Source of the DNA: an uncultured Clostridia bacterium
Lineage (GTDB): Bacteria; Bacillota; Clostridia; Oscillospirales; Acutalibacteraceae
Assembly (NCBI GenBank): GCA_947625485.1
Contig: CANQOP010000011.1
Coordinates: 1-64,000, forward strand
Direction: 5' to 3'
DNA length: 64,000 nucleotides
Shown: piece after piece, positions 34,701-42,697 of the stretch
How positions within the stretch are numbered: position 1 is the first letter of the stretch
Layout of the letters: every line of letters begins with the position of its first letter
Made by a program: the position numbers and the translations under genes
Notes under the pieces: model-generated
Told to the model about the DNA's origin: nothing
Database searches by the model: none
The model's input: only the letters and a program-made list of their open reading frames with translations

Positions 34701-35225
34701 ACCGTTGCTGAGCGTCTGTCCCACGTTAATAGGGTTTCCGCCCAGAGTTCCCTTGGATTCGTCCTCCTCATAATCGGGGTATAGAATTGAAGTTTCATCC
34801 TCTATCTGAGTAAATGTGTACCACGCAAGTCCTCCCTCGGAAATGTCAAGATTTTCAGGGGAATCTTCTGATAACGACTTGGTAATTATATTTGACTCTA
34901 TAGACGCGACAGAAGCGAAGTCCCAGCATAGACCCTCCGAGCCCTGATCCCTTATGGGTGTAACGCGGTTATAATCTCTCAAATCGTATTTTTCGGGAAT
35001 ATCATTTTTAGTTTTTTTACTATTTGTGGAAGTCAATATATTGATTTCCACTCCGTCCTGATTTTTGTAGACAACTTTATTGTCCTCTACGGTTTCGGTT
35101 ATTGCGTTGTCAATAACCGCAAAATCAGCGGAATTGTCAGATTTTGCTGCATTTACTGAAACAGTAAAGAGTCCGGTAGATAAGAGCGTGATAGCCAGTA
35201 TCGTCGATATAATCCTTTTTGTCAT
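31707..35225 (-). CDS. Secreted papain-like (C1A) cysteine protease with LRR and dockerin modules
   Basis: A 1172-aa exported multidomain protein. Signal peptide about 1-26. C1A peptidase about 78-320, with Gln94 and Cys100 in RDQGSEGLCW, His263 in MSHIVAIVGW and Asn295 in CKNSWGSDWG. Then a linker of several hundred residues including a beta-helix/GLUG-like part (GYFEGNGHTISNLTVTG), BspA-type LRRs (about 840-1090), and a C-terminal dockerin from about 1104 (GDVNLDGVVNIIDV). The second dockerin calcium loop is degenerate (YVRENTQSISINN). Probably a scaffold-docked or surface protease acting on plant, dietary or cell-wall protein. It has its own promoter and terminator. Confidence 0.88.
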   Translation of the reverse strand: MTKRIISTILAITLLSTGLFTVSVNAAKSDNSADFAVIDNAITETVEDNKVVYKNQDGVEINILTSTNSKKTKNDIPEKYDLRDYNRVTPIRDQGSEGLCWDFASVASIESNIITKSLSEDSPENLDISEGGLAWYTFTQIEDETSILYPDYEEDESKGTLGGNPINVGQTLSNGVGTHPESLLEYSKFSEGYKEAYRYYSDFRLKDFNDYNENANDVKKNIINNGAVTLSFNCFDDNYYEYNGFTSYYDNGTPPGDDDGMSHIVAIVGWDDNFSKNHFNPECSPENDGAWLCKNSWGSDWGNDGYFWISYESAQLMYSQFIMQQANEFDNLYNIQSTANTNIDTKYVANIFKAKSNETLEQISFKNLNPMNYHIYVYSLEDDYVSPEDGKLLADFTGSAECSGIHSVDCPEGIKLKAGKNFSVIVENLSDEAYIAVCSKSETADKLTYFKDLDSQWTDSTNYLEYGYASIKAMTSNENRAADKSKLKEIIEKAKQLDMSSYTSYLIDNLNSCIKNAEAVMNNTSALQYQVDNAYYLLCGITDEIRNYYYYINSMEDFKYFYHQMHDNKKILSQHIILNTDLDFSDFDNFTPLFSKSALSGYFEGNGHTISNLTVTGDENTAFISKVSGGKIQNLNFKNITVNGGHTSSVIAAYCENSSITNCTVTDSIVKSKDYNSGAISGSFSQGEIESCSVTSNLISATSYLGGIYSQGCEVKLTDCTLKDNILKGGNFVGRISPDRKDSFSVNLDMNNYGCTPFIEMTDDSCTISDFVCNISSISAENTSVEKKGDKYYVTETAEEASLYVHFDSEESIYFTYYADFDTKELFIAQYYGSGENIVFPDKIYGFPVTGISDNVFEITDKESIISIEVSDGITEIADKAFSNLSSLESAVIGNNVKKIPQGLFENCYNLVSVKLGQKVTDISDFSFSYCNALSTIHLPDSLENIGNFAFSLCESIKNIKIPDSVKTIGNNAFEMCFSLEKADFGSGVEEIGLQSFYCCRALNSIILPKTVKHIGSSAFMETGATTVQLNSTDIEIDENAFGYFARTSLDGKTAKVPDYVINGYPNCAAEQYAKENGIKFVDISKNSPELGGVFDYNSFICGDVNLDGVVNIIDVTVLQKYLAEIKGFNDVQIINAYVRENTQSISINNATQIQKYVTELIDTLEYSQGVG

Positions 35226-35288
35226 AATTTTTCCCCGTTTTTATATAAAGTAAAATATTCGCCATATTAAAAGTGAACTAACGCATTA

Positions 35289-35317
35289 ATTTTATACTAT
35301 TGTTTTTTTAGTGTCAA
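35289..35317 (-). promoter_or_regulatory. Predicted promoter of the protease-LRR-dockerin gene
   Basis: On the minus strand TTGACA (35317-35312), 17-base spacer, TAAAAT (35294-35289), about 64 bases before the start codon. Confidence 0.7.
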
Positions 35318-35392
35318 TATATTGGGTTAAATTATATTATTCTGCCATAAAAATACAATGGATTAATATATCCTTTTTAGGAAGGTTATATG

Positions 35393-35421
35393 TTGAAAAA
35401 AATAATGTGTTGCTGTATAAT
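35393..35421 (+). promoter_or_regulatory. Predicted promoter of the cupin gene
   Basis: TTGAAA at 35393-35398, 17-base spacer, TATAAT at 35416-35421. Confidence 0.7.
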
Positions 35422-35463
35422 TGAAAAAGTATAACATGGGAAACGCGTTAAGGGAGAATAGCT

Positions 35464-35796
35464 ATGTTATTGGATTTTGATAAAATGAAAGAAACCGTAA
35501 TAAACAAATTCAAGGGCGGCGAAGGAGATACCCGAGCAGGGATGGCTTTTGACGGGCTTAACAAAATTATGCGCGGCACACTCGGCGCGGGCTCGTCTAT
35601 AGGACTTCATACACATGAGACAAGCAGTGAGATTATTTATATAATAAGCGGTAAGGCAAAGTGTATTTACGATGATACGACAGAGTATCTCATCGAGGGT
35701 CAGTGCCATTACTGCCCCAAGGGCCATTCTCACAGTTTGATAAACAACAGCGAGACTGACGACCTCGTGTTTTTCGCTGTTGTTCCTGAACAATAA
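35464..35796 (+). CDS. Small cupin-domain protein
   Basis: A 110-aa single-domain cupin. Metal-binding motif 1 is HTHETSSEIIYIISG (about 48-62) and motif 2 is YCPKGHSHSLIN (about 83-94), so the metal site looks complete. Such small cupins bind a metal and a small ligand, but the reaction is unknown. GGGAGA precedes the ATG. It has its own promoter and stands alone before the trk operon. Confidence 0.85.
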   Translation: MLLDFDKMKETVINKFKGGEGDTRAGMAFDGLNKIMRGTLGAGSSIGLHTHETSSEIIYIISGKAKCIYDDTTEYLIEGQCHYCPKGHSHSLINNSETDDLVFFAVVPEQ

Positions 35797-35806
35797 CATA
35801 AAGCTA

Positions 35807-35835
35807 TTGATTTTGGAAATCGAATATAGTAAAAT
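35807..35835 (+). promoter_or_regulatory. Predicted promoter of trkA
   Basis: TTGATT at 35807-35812, 17-base spacer, TAAAAT at 35830-35835, followed by a short leader of about 55 bases. No c-di-AMP or other riboswitch is visible in it. Confidence 0.65.
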
Positions 35836-35897
35836 ATGTAGTAAATATTTAACAGTAGGTAATCCGTAAAAAGATAATCTATGAAGAGGTAATCTGT

Positions 35898-37250
35898 ATG
35901 AATATTATAATTGTAGGTTGCGGACGTGTCGGAAGGACGATCGCGCACCAGCTCGACAAGGAAGGTCACAGTATTACGGTTATTGACGTCAGCAGCGAGG
36001 CGCTCGAGAGAATTTCCGCTACGAATGTTATGACTCTCAAGGGAAACGGAGCAACCTTTGCCACTTTGAGGGACGCCGATGTTGAAAACTGCGATTTGCT
36101 TATAGCGGTTACAGCTTCAGACGAACTTAATTTGTATACCTGTCTTATCGCTAAGAATGCGGGCGCACCTAAGACCATAGCGCGCGTGCGTAATCCCGAG
36201 TACACAAACGATGTTCCTAAGCTAAAGGACGAGTTGATGCTTTCCCTCGCGATTAATCCCGAGCAGACCTGTGCCCGCGAGCTCAGCCGTCTGATTAAAT
36301 TTCCGGGCGCGCTGGAAATTGAGTCGTTTGCAAAGGGTATGGTAGACCTCATTAAGGTGAAGATCAGGGAAAACTCAGTCCTTGCCAATAAAAAGGTTAT
36401 TGACTGCGCGAATATTTTCAAGGACGGCCTGCGTATCTGCACGGCGGAGCGCGGCAAGGAATGCTTTATCCCGAACGGCGATTTCGAGATAAAAGCGGGC
36501 GATGTAATTTCGATTATTTCCGAAAGTAATGCAGCGGCAAAGCTGTTCAAGAACCTCGGCGTTGTAAACGCAAAAAGCCGCCACGTTCTTATTCTCGGCG
36601 GCAGTAAGATTGCATTTTACCTTGCTAAATCCCTTTTGGATACGGGTATAAGGGTAAAAATTATTGAAACAAACCGCGGGCGCTGTGAGCAGCTGAGCGA
36701 CGCGCTCCACGATGTTGTTATTATTCACGGAAACGCTATGAACCAGGATCTGCTCGTGTCCGAAGGAATTGAGCACGCCGATGCCATTGTAGCGCTTATG
36801 GATACCGACGAGGAAAACATCATTGTATCTCTGTTCGCAAAGGACGTCAATCCAGACGCTAAAATCATTACCGAAATCGACAACATCAGTTTCAGCATTA
36901 TTGACAGTCTGCCGCTCGATTCCGTTATTCACCCAAAGCATCTTACGGGTCAGTACATAATTCAGTACGTCCGCGCTATGCAAAACTCTGTCGGCAGCAA
37001 TATTGAGACTCTCCACGCTATCTGCAACGACCAGGCGGAGGCGCTAGAGTTTCGGGCAAAAGAGGATAATATGGCTATCGGCGTTCCTCTCTCGATGCTG
37101 TCGCTTAAAGACGAGCTGCAGATTGCCTGCATTACGAGAAACGGGAAGATCATTATCCCCTCGGGTAAAGATACTATTGAGCTTGACGACACGGTAATTG
37201 TCGTTACAAAGCACAAAGGACTGTTTGATTTAAAGGATATTCTGAAATAA
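35898..37250 (+). CDS. trkA: Trk potassium uptake protein TrkA
   Basis: Cytoplasmic gating subunit of the Trk K+ transporter, 450 aa. Two tandem RCK halves, each with N and C parts: the first opens IIIVGCGRVGRTIAHQL with a complete Rossmann nucleotide motif, the second HVLILGGSKIAFYLAKSL, in which the GxGxxG is partly lost. It binds nucleotides (NAD/ATP) and controls the TrkH pore encoded next. GAGGTAAT precedes the ATG. Confidence 0.94.
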   Translation: MNIIIVGCGRVGRTIAHQLDKEGHSITVIDVSSEALERISATNVMTLKGNGATFATLRDADVENCDLLIAVTASDELNLYTCLIAKNAGAPKTIARVRNPEYTNDVPKLKDELMLSLAINPEQTCARELSRLIKFPGALEIESFAKGMVDLIKVKIRENSVLANKKVIDCANIFKDGLRICTAERGKECFIPNGDFEIKAGDVISIISESNAAAKLFKNLGVVNAKSRHVLILGGSKIAFYLAKSLLDTGIRVKIIETNRGRCEQLSDALHDVVIIHGNAMNQDLLVSEGIEHADAIVALMDTDEENIIVSLFAKDVNPDAKIITEIDNISFSIIDSLPLDSVIHPKHLTGQYIIQYVRAMQNSVGSNIETLHAICNDQAEALEFRAKEDNMAIGVPLSMLSLKDELQIACITRNGKIIIPSGKDTIELDDTVIVVTKHKGLFDLKDILK

Positions 37251-37306
37251 TCGTATTTTTCAGATTTATCTCAAAGGGGTATAACCTCCTTAAATAAAGA
37301 GGCATT

Positions 37307-38752
37307 ATGAATAAAAGAATTATAATTTATATCTTAGGATGGGTGCTGCTTATCGAGGGTCTTGCAATGCAGGCCTCGACGCTCGTCGGTCTATGGTATC
37401 ACGAAAAATCGTATATATATTTTCTGCTTATCGGTCTTGCGCTTATGGCGCTCGGCGGAGTTATTTTAATAAATAAGCCGAAGCGTCCGAATCTTGAGCG
37501 AAAGGACGGCTTTGCGGCTACGGCGCTGAGCTGGATTCTGCTCTCGCTTATGGGCGCTCTGCCGTTTTATATGAGCGGTCAGATTCCCAGTTATATAGAC
37601 GCTGTTTTCGAAGCGGCGTCGGGTTTTACGACCACGGGAGCTACGATTCTGACTGATATTGAGGCGTTGGATAACTGTATTCTTTTCTGGCGCGCGCTTA
37701 GCCACTTCCTCGGCGGTATGGGCGTTATAGTTTTCCTTCTTGCTCTTATCCCAAAGCTCGGAGGCAACGCGGGTATTAACCTTATGAAAGCCGAGTCCAC
37801 GGGTCCCGATGTTGATAAGACTATGCCTAAGCTGAGAAGCTACGCTATTTTGCTTTATGCTATCTATATAGGTCTGACCGCTATCGAAACTGTTTTGCTT
37901 ATGTGCGGCGGAATGTATTTCTTCGACGCTGTTACTACCGCGTTTTCAACTGCCGGAACAGGCGGATTCTCCTGCTACAACAGCTCTATGGCATACTTCG
38001 ACAGCTACTACCTGCAGGGCGTTGTCGCTGTGTTTATGATGCTGTTCGGTATGAACTTCTACTTCTACATTTTAATTCTTTCAAGGAAAATTAAAAACAT
38101 ACTCCACCTCGAGGAAATCTGGTTTTATCTCGGTATAATTGTATTCTCAACGGTTACTATAGCTATAAACATTATGAAGTTGTATCCGACCGCCTTTGAT
38201 TCCTTCCACCAGAGCTTCTTCTATGTTTCGTCAATTCTATCGAGTACAGGTTTTGCTATTGACGATACGAATAAGTGGCCTGCGTACAGTCAGGCGCTGA
38301 TTGTACTTCTTACTTGTATCGGAGCTTGCGCAGGCAGTACGGGCGGCGGATTTAAGGTAAGCCGAGTTATTATTCTTCTAAAGGAAGTAAAGAAAGAATT
38401 TATGCTTATTATTCACCCGCGTTCCGTTCACACGGTTAAAATGAACGGAAAGAAGGTAAGCCACGAGGTTACACGCAATGTAAGCGTATATCTTGTTATC
38501 TATATTCTCTTTGCATCTATCAGTATGATGATTATTTCGCTCAACGGCTTTGACTTTACTACCAACATAACCTCGGTGCTCGCTACATTAAACAACACGG
38601 GTCCCGGATTTTCGCTTGTAGGTTCGGCAGGAAACTACAGTCAGTTTAATATTCTGTCGAAAATAGTATTTTGTTTTAATATGATTGCAGGACGTCTCGA
38701 GCTTTATCCGCTTATGCTGCTGTTTATGGGCAGAGCGTGGAGAAAAAATTAA
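37307..38752 (+). CDS. trkH: Trk potassium uptake membrane protein TrkH
   Basis: A 481-aa polytopic K+-translocating subunit. Four pore-loop repeats with selectivity-filter glycines are visible, such as SGFTTTGATI, FSTAGTGGFS, SSTGFAIDD and LNNTGPGFS. It lies 56 bases after trkA and forms the complete uptake system with it. Confidence 0.94.
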   Translation: MNKRIIIYILGWVLLIEGLAMQASTLVGLWYHEKSYIYFLLIGLALMALGGVILINKPKRPNLERKDGFAATALSWILLSLMGALPFYMSGQIPSYIDAVFEAASGFTTTGATILTDIEALDNCILFWRALSHFLGGMGVIVFLLALIPKLGGNAGINLMKAESTGPDVDKTMPKLRSYAILLYAIYIGLTAIETVLLMCGGMYFFDAVTTAFSTAGTGGFSCYNSSMAYFDSYYLQGVVAVFMMLFGMNFYFYILILSRKIKNILHLEEIWFYLGIIVFSTVTIAINIMKLYPTAFDSFHQSFFYVSSILSSTGFAIDDTNKWPAYSQALIVLLTCIGACAGSTGGGFKVSRVIILLKEVKKEFMLIIHPRSVHTVKMNGKKVSHEVTRNVSVYLVIYILFASISMMIISLNGFDFTTNITSVLATLNNTGPGFSLVGSAGNYSQFNILSKIVFCFNMIAGRLELYPLMLLFMGRAWRKN

Positions 38753-38776
38753 ACCCAAAACTGTAATAAAAAACCT

Positions 38777-38808
38777 CTCACGGGCAATAATACCCGTGAG
38801 GTGTTTTT
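38777..38808 (+). terminator. trk terminator whose 3' arm carries the next gene's SD
   Basis: CTCACGGG / CCCGTGAG stem followed by GTGTTTTT. The T-run ends directly at the next ATG (38809), and the 3' arm includes GAGGTG, the best ribosome-binding site for that gene. Confidence 0.8.
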
Positions 38809-39177
38809 ATGTCAGAATTATTACTTGATTACCGCGAGCAGGAAGCGCCGCGCCAATACGGTCTTGGCACAAAGCTTTTCTTTCTGTATTTTTTAAATGT
38901 TGCCGACTGGTTCTGCACTCAGGTTCTTATTGACACGGGCTATTTTCAGGAGGCCAATCCCATAATGGCATGGATAATGGACTATCCTTTAGTCGGTTTT
39001 TTCGTGAAGTGTATTCTTCCGCTTGCACTGAGCATATTTATATGGCTTTTCTTTAAAATCTTTAAGCTGGAGCAGAACAGATTTACGAATTTCATTATAT
39101 ACAGCGGCGTTGTGATTTACACAGCGGTTATCATTGTGCATATTATTAATTTCACTATTTTATACACAACAGCTTAA
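38809..39177 (+). CDS. DUF5658-like small membrane protein
   Basis: A 122-aa protein with about three transmembrane helices (about 22-40, 55-80, 93-118). FLNVADWFCTQVLIDTGYFQEANPIM resembles DUF5658, whose LN.xD.xxT....G..EANP.M pattern is recognisable. Function is unknown. Start ATG 38809 has its ribosome-binding site buried in the terminator hairpin, so readthrough and translation may be linked. Confidence 0.75.
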   Translation: MSELLLDYREQEAPRQYGLGTKLFFLYFLNVADWFCTQVLIDTGYFQEANPIMAWIMDYPLVGFFVKCILPLALSIFIWLFFKIFKLEQNRFTNFIIYSGVVIYTAVIIVHIINFTILYTTA

Positions 39178-39197
39178 ATGCTGAAAGGGGTGGGAGT

Positions 39198-41084
39198 ATG
39201 CCTTCTTTAAGTGTTCACAATTTATACAAGAGTTTTGTTGATAAGGTACTCTTTGAGAATATGAGCTTTGAGATTGAAAAAGGTGACAAGGTAGGCTTCA
39301 TAGGCGCTAACGGCGTGGGAAAGACTACTCTTTTTTGCATAATAAACGGCGAGCTTTCGCCCGACAGCGGTCAGGTGTTTACTTCATCGGAAACTACCGT
39401 AGGATATATGGAGCAGCACGCCTGCACTCACCCCGAGAGAAGCGTGTATGACGAATTGATTTCGGGCTTTCAGTATCTTATTGATACGGAGGCTGAGATT
39501 GAACGCATAAACGCTCTTGTCGGTCAGCAGCCGACCGATGAAAATATCGAACGTCAAACCGCTCTGATTGAGAAATTTGAGAGACAGGGCGGTCTTACAT
39601 ACAAGAGCCGAACGCGTTCGGCGCTTATCGGTTTCGGATTTACAGAGGATATGTTTAGTATGCCTACGGGCAAGCTTTCGGGAGGACAGCGCTCTAAACT
39701 AAGCCTTCTGAAATTATTGCTTTCCAAATCTAATTTTCTGCTTCTTGACGAGCCTACCAATCATCTCGATATCGCCTCGGTTAGCTGGCTCGAGAGTTTT
39801 ATAAAGGATTTTAAAGGTTCTATGCTTATAGTGAGCCACGACCGATATTTCCTCGACAGCGTTACCAACAAGACGATTGAGCTTGAACACAAAAAGACCA
39901 TAATGTATAAGGGTAACTACACCGAGTTCAGAGCGAAAAAGCAGGCGTATCTCGACAGCCTTAAAAATAAATATGAAAACGATATACGTGAAATCAAGCG
40001 CATTGAGAGTATTGTTGAACAGCAAAAACGGTGGGGAAGAGAGCGCAACTTCATAACAGCCGCAAGCAAGCAGAAAGAGGCGGACAGAATTAAGGCTCAG
40101 CTCGTAGCTCCCGATTCAGAGCTTGAAACACTACATATGCGCTTTGAACCCAAGCGCGAGAGCGGAACCGATGTTCTCATCGGTACGGGACTTTCAAAGA
40201 GTTTCGGCGAAAAAAAGCTGTTTTCAAATCTAGACTTTCATATAAGAAAAGGCGAGCGCGTGTTTATTATCGGCGACAACGGCTGCGGAAAGACTACCCT
40301 GTTTAATATGCTGCTCGGAAAGGTCGCGTGCGACAGCGGAATGGTTGACTTTGGGGCGCAGGTTGACATCGGTTATTTCGACCAGATGCAAAATAATCTC
40401 GATTTAAACAAGACGGCTCTCGACGAGGTGTGGGACAGTTTCCCGAATTTGACTGAAACAAGGGTACGTACCTGTCTCGGAAGTTTTCTGTTCAAGGGAG
40501 ACGAGGCTTTTAAGCCGCTTAAAAAAATGAGCGGAGGAGAGCGGGCGAGAGTCAGCCTTTTAAAGCTAATGCTGGGAGATTATAATTTTCTTTTGCTCGA
40601 CGAGCCAACCAACCACCTCGACAGCGGCTCGCGCGAACAGCTTGAGAAAACTCTTTCAGAGTATGATGGCACCATGCTAATCATAAGCCACGATCGCTAT
40701 TTTATCAATCGACTGGCAACTCGAATTTTAAAGCTTGACCAAAGCGGCTTTACCCAGTATCTCGGTAACTACGACTACTTCCTGGAAAAATGCGCCGATT
40801 CATCGGAACATATCTCGAAGGCGGTTTTAAAGGAAAAGGAGCCGAACGTTTATCAGCTTGAAAAACAGCAACGCGCTAAGGAGCGCAAGCGTCTTAATGA
40901 CATTAAAAAGCTGGAACAGCTTATTGAACGTCTTGACGGAGAGATTGACGAGCTAAATCAGGAACTCCGGAGCAATGAAATTGCGGCGGATTACGAGCGC
41001 CTTATGGAGCTTACTACGGAGCTTGAGCAAAAGCAGGACGAGCAAGAGCGAGCTTATGAGGAGTGGGCGGAGTTAAACCGGTAG
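39198..41084 (+). CDS. ABC-F family ATPase (ribosome-associated)
   Basis: A 628-aa protein with two ABC domains and no membrane segment. Walker A motifs are GANGVGKTT (about 33-41) and GDNGCGKTT (about 352-360), signatures LSGGQRSKLSLLK and MSGGERARVSLLK, and Walker B LLLDEPTNHLD twice. The charged linker between domains and a C-terminal coiled coil (about 555-625) fit the Uup/YdiF/YkpA group, which binds the ribosomal E site. It could help stalled ribosomes or give antibiotic tolerance; no resistance leader is present. Confidence 0.9.
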   Translation: MPSLSVHNLYKSFVDKVLFENMSFEIEKGDKVGFIGANGVGKTTLFCIINGELSPDSGQVFTSSETTVGYMEQHACTHPERSVYDELISGFQYLIDTEAEIERINALVGQQPTDENIERQTALIEKFERQGGLTYKSRTRSALIGFGFTEDMFSMPTGKLSGGQRSKLSLLKLLLSKSNFLLLDEPTNHLDIASVSWLESFIKDFKGSMLIVSHDRYFLDSVTNKTIELEHKKTIMYKGNYTEFRAKKQAYLDSLKNKYENDIREIKRIESIVEQQKRWGRERNFITAASKQKEADRIKAQLVAPDSELETLHMRFEPKRESGTDVLIGTGLSKSFGEKKLFSNLDFHIRKGERVFIIGDNGCGKTTLFNMLLGKVACDSGMVDFGAQVDIGYFDQMQNNLDLNKTALDEVWDSFPNLTETRVRTCLGSFLFKGDEAFKPLKKMSGGERARVSLLKLMLGDYNFLLLDEPTNHLDSGSREQLEKTLSEYDGTMLIISHDRYFINRLATRILKLDQSGFTQYLGNYDYFLEKCADSSEHISKAVLKEKEPNVYQLEKQQRAKERKRLNDIKKLEQLIERLDGEIDELNQELRSNEIAADYERLMELTTELEQKQDEQERAYEEWAELNR

Positions 41085-41121
41085 ACATTTCTCTTTAAAT
41101 GTGGTAATATATGTATGACAG

Positions 41122-41198
41122 CCGCCCGTAGCACAGTTGGATAATGCAACAGACTCCGACTCTGTAGACCGCAAGTTCGAATCTTGTCGGGCGGACCA
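41122..41198 (+). tRNA. tRNA-Arg (anticodon CCG)
   Basis: 77 bases with acceptor stem CCGCCCG/CGGGCGG, anticodon stem ACAGA/TCTGT around loop CTCCGAC, T arm GCAAG-TTCGAAT-CTTGT and an encoded CCA. It decodes CGG. The first base is C rather than the usual G. The D stem is short. Confidence 0.93.
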
Positions 41199-41202
41199 TT
41201 TT

Positions 41203-41240
41203 AAGGCATCTGAATTTCAGGTGCCTTTAACTTATTTTTG
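41203..41240 (+). terminator. Terminator after tRNA-Arg
   Basis: AAGGCATCTGA / TTCAGGTGCCTT followed by a T-rich stretch. Confidence 0.7.
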
Positions 41241-41367
41241 CGGGCATAAATTAATTACTTTTTACAAAAAAAGTGTAAAGAAATTAAATTTTAATGGTCA
41301 AAATTTTTATTATGCCTAAAATTGTTTAAAATGTATAAAAATATTCACATTTGCAAGTGAAAAATAT

Positions 41368-41396
41368 TTGCAATTTTTAATTTTATGTGATAAAAT
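41368..41396 (+). promoter_or_regulatory. Predicted promoter of the TetR gene
   Basis: TTGCAA at 41368-41373, 17-base spacer, TAAAAT at 41391-41396. ATTTGCAA occurs twice (41349-41356 and 41366-41373), 17 bases apart, and could be an operator. The AT-rich region 41241-41367 shows no gene. Confidence 0.5.
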
Positions 41397-41427
41397 GATA
41401 CAAAATCAGATGGGCAGGTGAATAAAA

Positions 41428-42000
41428 ATGGCTAATTTTACTCGTGAGGCAATAAAAAAATCCTTTATGAGTTTACTAAACAAAAAACCCGTAAATAAAA
41501 TTACCGTAAAGGATATTGCCGCGGAGTGCGGCATTAACCGCAATTCATTTTATTACCATTACAGCGATATTCCTGCTCTCCTTGAGGAGATATTTACAGA
41601 CGAGGTGCAGCGACTTATCAGGAGCGACCAGCCGTTTGCGTCCATATATGAACAACTTATTTATGCAATTAATTTTGCACTTGAAAATAAGAGTGCAATT
41701 TATCACATATACAATTCAGCTAACCGCGAGTTGTTCGAGGATTATCTTGACCGCGTTTCGCAGAAGGCAGTTTCCGATTATATAAACGTAATAAGCCGTG
41801 ATTTTAATATAAAAAAAGAGGACAGGGAAGTTTTAGTTCTTTACTATAAATGTATGATTATCGGTTTTGTTATTGACTGGCTCGGTTCGCATATGCAGTA
41901 CGATATATGCGAAAAGCTGAGACGCATATGCGAGCTTTTCGACGGCGCTATGCAAAACGCGTTCTACCGCTGTGAAAGAGAAAAAATGACCCGTGGTTAA
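41428..42000 (+). CDS. TetR/AcrR family transcriptional regulator
   Basis: A 190-aa repressor-type protein. The N-terminal helix-turn-helix (NKITVKDIAAECGINRNSFYYHYSDIPALLEEIF, about 22-56) is classical TetR. The C-terminal part resembles the TetR_C_8/DhaS type. It stands alone with its own promoter and terminator, so it may autoregulate and act on distant genes. The ligand is unknown. CAGGTGA precedes the ATG. Confidence 0.9.
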   Translation: MANFTREAIKKSFMSLLNKKPVNKITVKDIAAECGINRNSFYYHYSDIPALLEEIFTDEVQRLIRSDQPFASIYEQLIYAINFALENKSAIYHIYNSANRELFEDYLDRVSQKAVSDYINVISRDFNIKKEDREVLVLYYKCMIIGFVIDWLGSHMQYDICEKLRRICELFDGAMQNAFYRCEREKMTRG

Positions 42001-42024
42001 AATAGGATAGAAATAATTTCAGTT

Positions 42025-42051
42025 CGTGCCTGGTTTTAAGGCACGTTTTTT
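42025..42051 (+). terminator. Terminator of the TetR gene
   Basis: CGTGCC / GGCACG with a 9-base loop, followed by T6. Confidence 0.88.
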
Positions 42052-42202
42052 ATTTTTAGCATATTTTCTGCCGCACGGCAACGCGGGATGAGTAAAGAAA
42101 GTAAAAGGAGCAGGTGTTTCTGTTATCCATAATCTGTTAAAATCTGAATAAAAAATTATCTCCTGTTAATACTATAAATATCTTAAACAGGAGGTAAAAA
42201 TT

Positions 42203-42376
42203 ATGACGACAAAAGAACTACTTTATGTTGAAGACGCTCTCGGACACGAGCAGTATTTTCAGACAAAATGCAGTGAAACTGCAAACCAGATTCAGGACAG
42301 CGAGCTAAAGACATTCGCTCAGCAGCTCGGAAAGAAGCATCAGGAAATTTTCCAGAGCTTCTACAGCTTACTTTAA
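42203..42376 (+). CDS. Small CotF-like spore coat protein partner
   Basis: A 57-aa protein beginning MTTKELLYVEDALGHEQ and predicted to be helical; the text LSYVEDALGHEQ..F is typical of small Clostridia proteins paired with CotF-like genes. AGGAGG lies 6-8 bases before the ATG. The following CotF-like gene starts 14 bases after its stop, so the two are an operon. Probable role in the spore coat, from neighbour and family resemblance only. Confidence 0.75.
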   Translation: MTTKELLYVEDALGHEQYFQTKCSETANQIQDSELKTFAQQLGKKHQEIFQSFYSLL

Positions 42377-42389
42377 TCGGAGGAAAATT

Positions 42390-42641
42390 ATGGAAGACAG
42401 AAACTTAATGGAAAATATGCTTATGCTCGAAAAGGGCGTTTGCGACCTTTTTATGCACGGCACAATCGAATCCTCGACGGTCGACGTGCACCGCACATTT
42501 AATCAGTCATTAAATGACGCACTCTGTATGCAGGACCAGATTTACGCAAAAATGAAGGCTAAGGGTTGGTATACGACCGAGCAGGTTGACCAGTCTAAGG
42601 TTAGCTCCTTAAAGCAGAAGTTCAGTACTGCACAGGGCTGA
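42390..42641 (+). CDS. CotF-like spore coat protein
   Basis: An 83-aa helical protein resembling the CotF spore coat family; ESSTVDVHRTFNQSLNDALCMQDQIYAKM (about 27-55) is the recognisable core. GGAGG precedes the ATG. Forms a two-gene unit with the 57-aa gene upstream and ends in a strong terminator. The 150-base gap before the pair shows no clear vegetative promoter, as expected for sporulation-sigma control. Confidence 0.82.
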   Translation: MEDRNLMENMLMLEKGVCDLFMHGTIESSTVDVHRTFNQSLNDALCMQDQIYAKMKAKGWYTTEQVDQSKVSSLKQKFSTAQG

Positions 42642-42657
42642 GCAAATGTAAAAAAGA

Positions 42658-42682
42658 AAGCCCGCCGAAAAGCGGGCTTTTA
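42658..42682 (+). terminator. Terminator of the CotF-like pair
   Basis: AAGCCCGC / GCGGGCTT with a 6-base loop, followed by TT and a T-rich end. Confidence 0.88.
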
Positions 42683-42697
42683 GTAATGAAAGGTTAT

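Noticed and set aside
35836-35897. c-di-AMP riboswitch before the trk operon
   Set aside because: The region between promoter and start is only about 60 bases and lacks the expected aptamer structure.
42054-42202. Vegetative promoter for the CotF-like pair
   Set aside because: No credible -35/-10 pair with proper spacing was found; a sporulation promoter is more likely but could not be placed with confidence.
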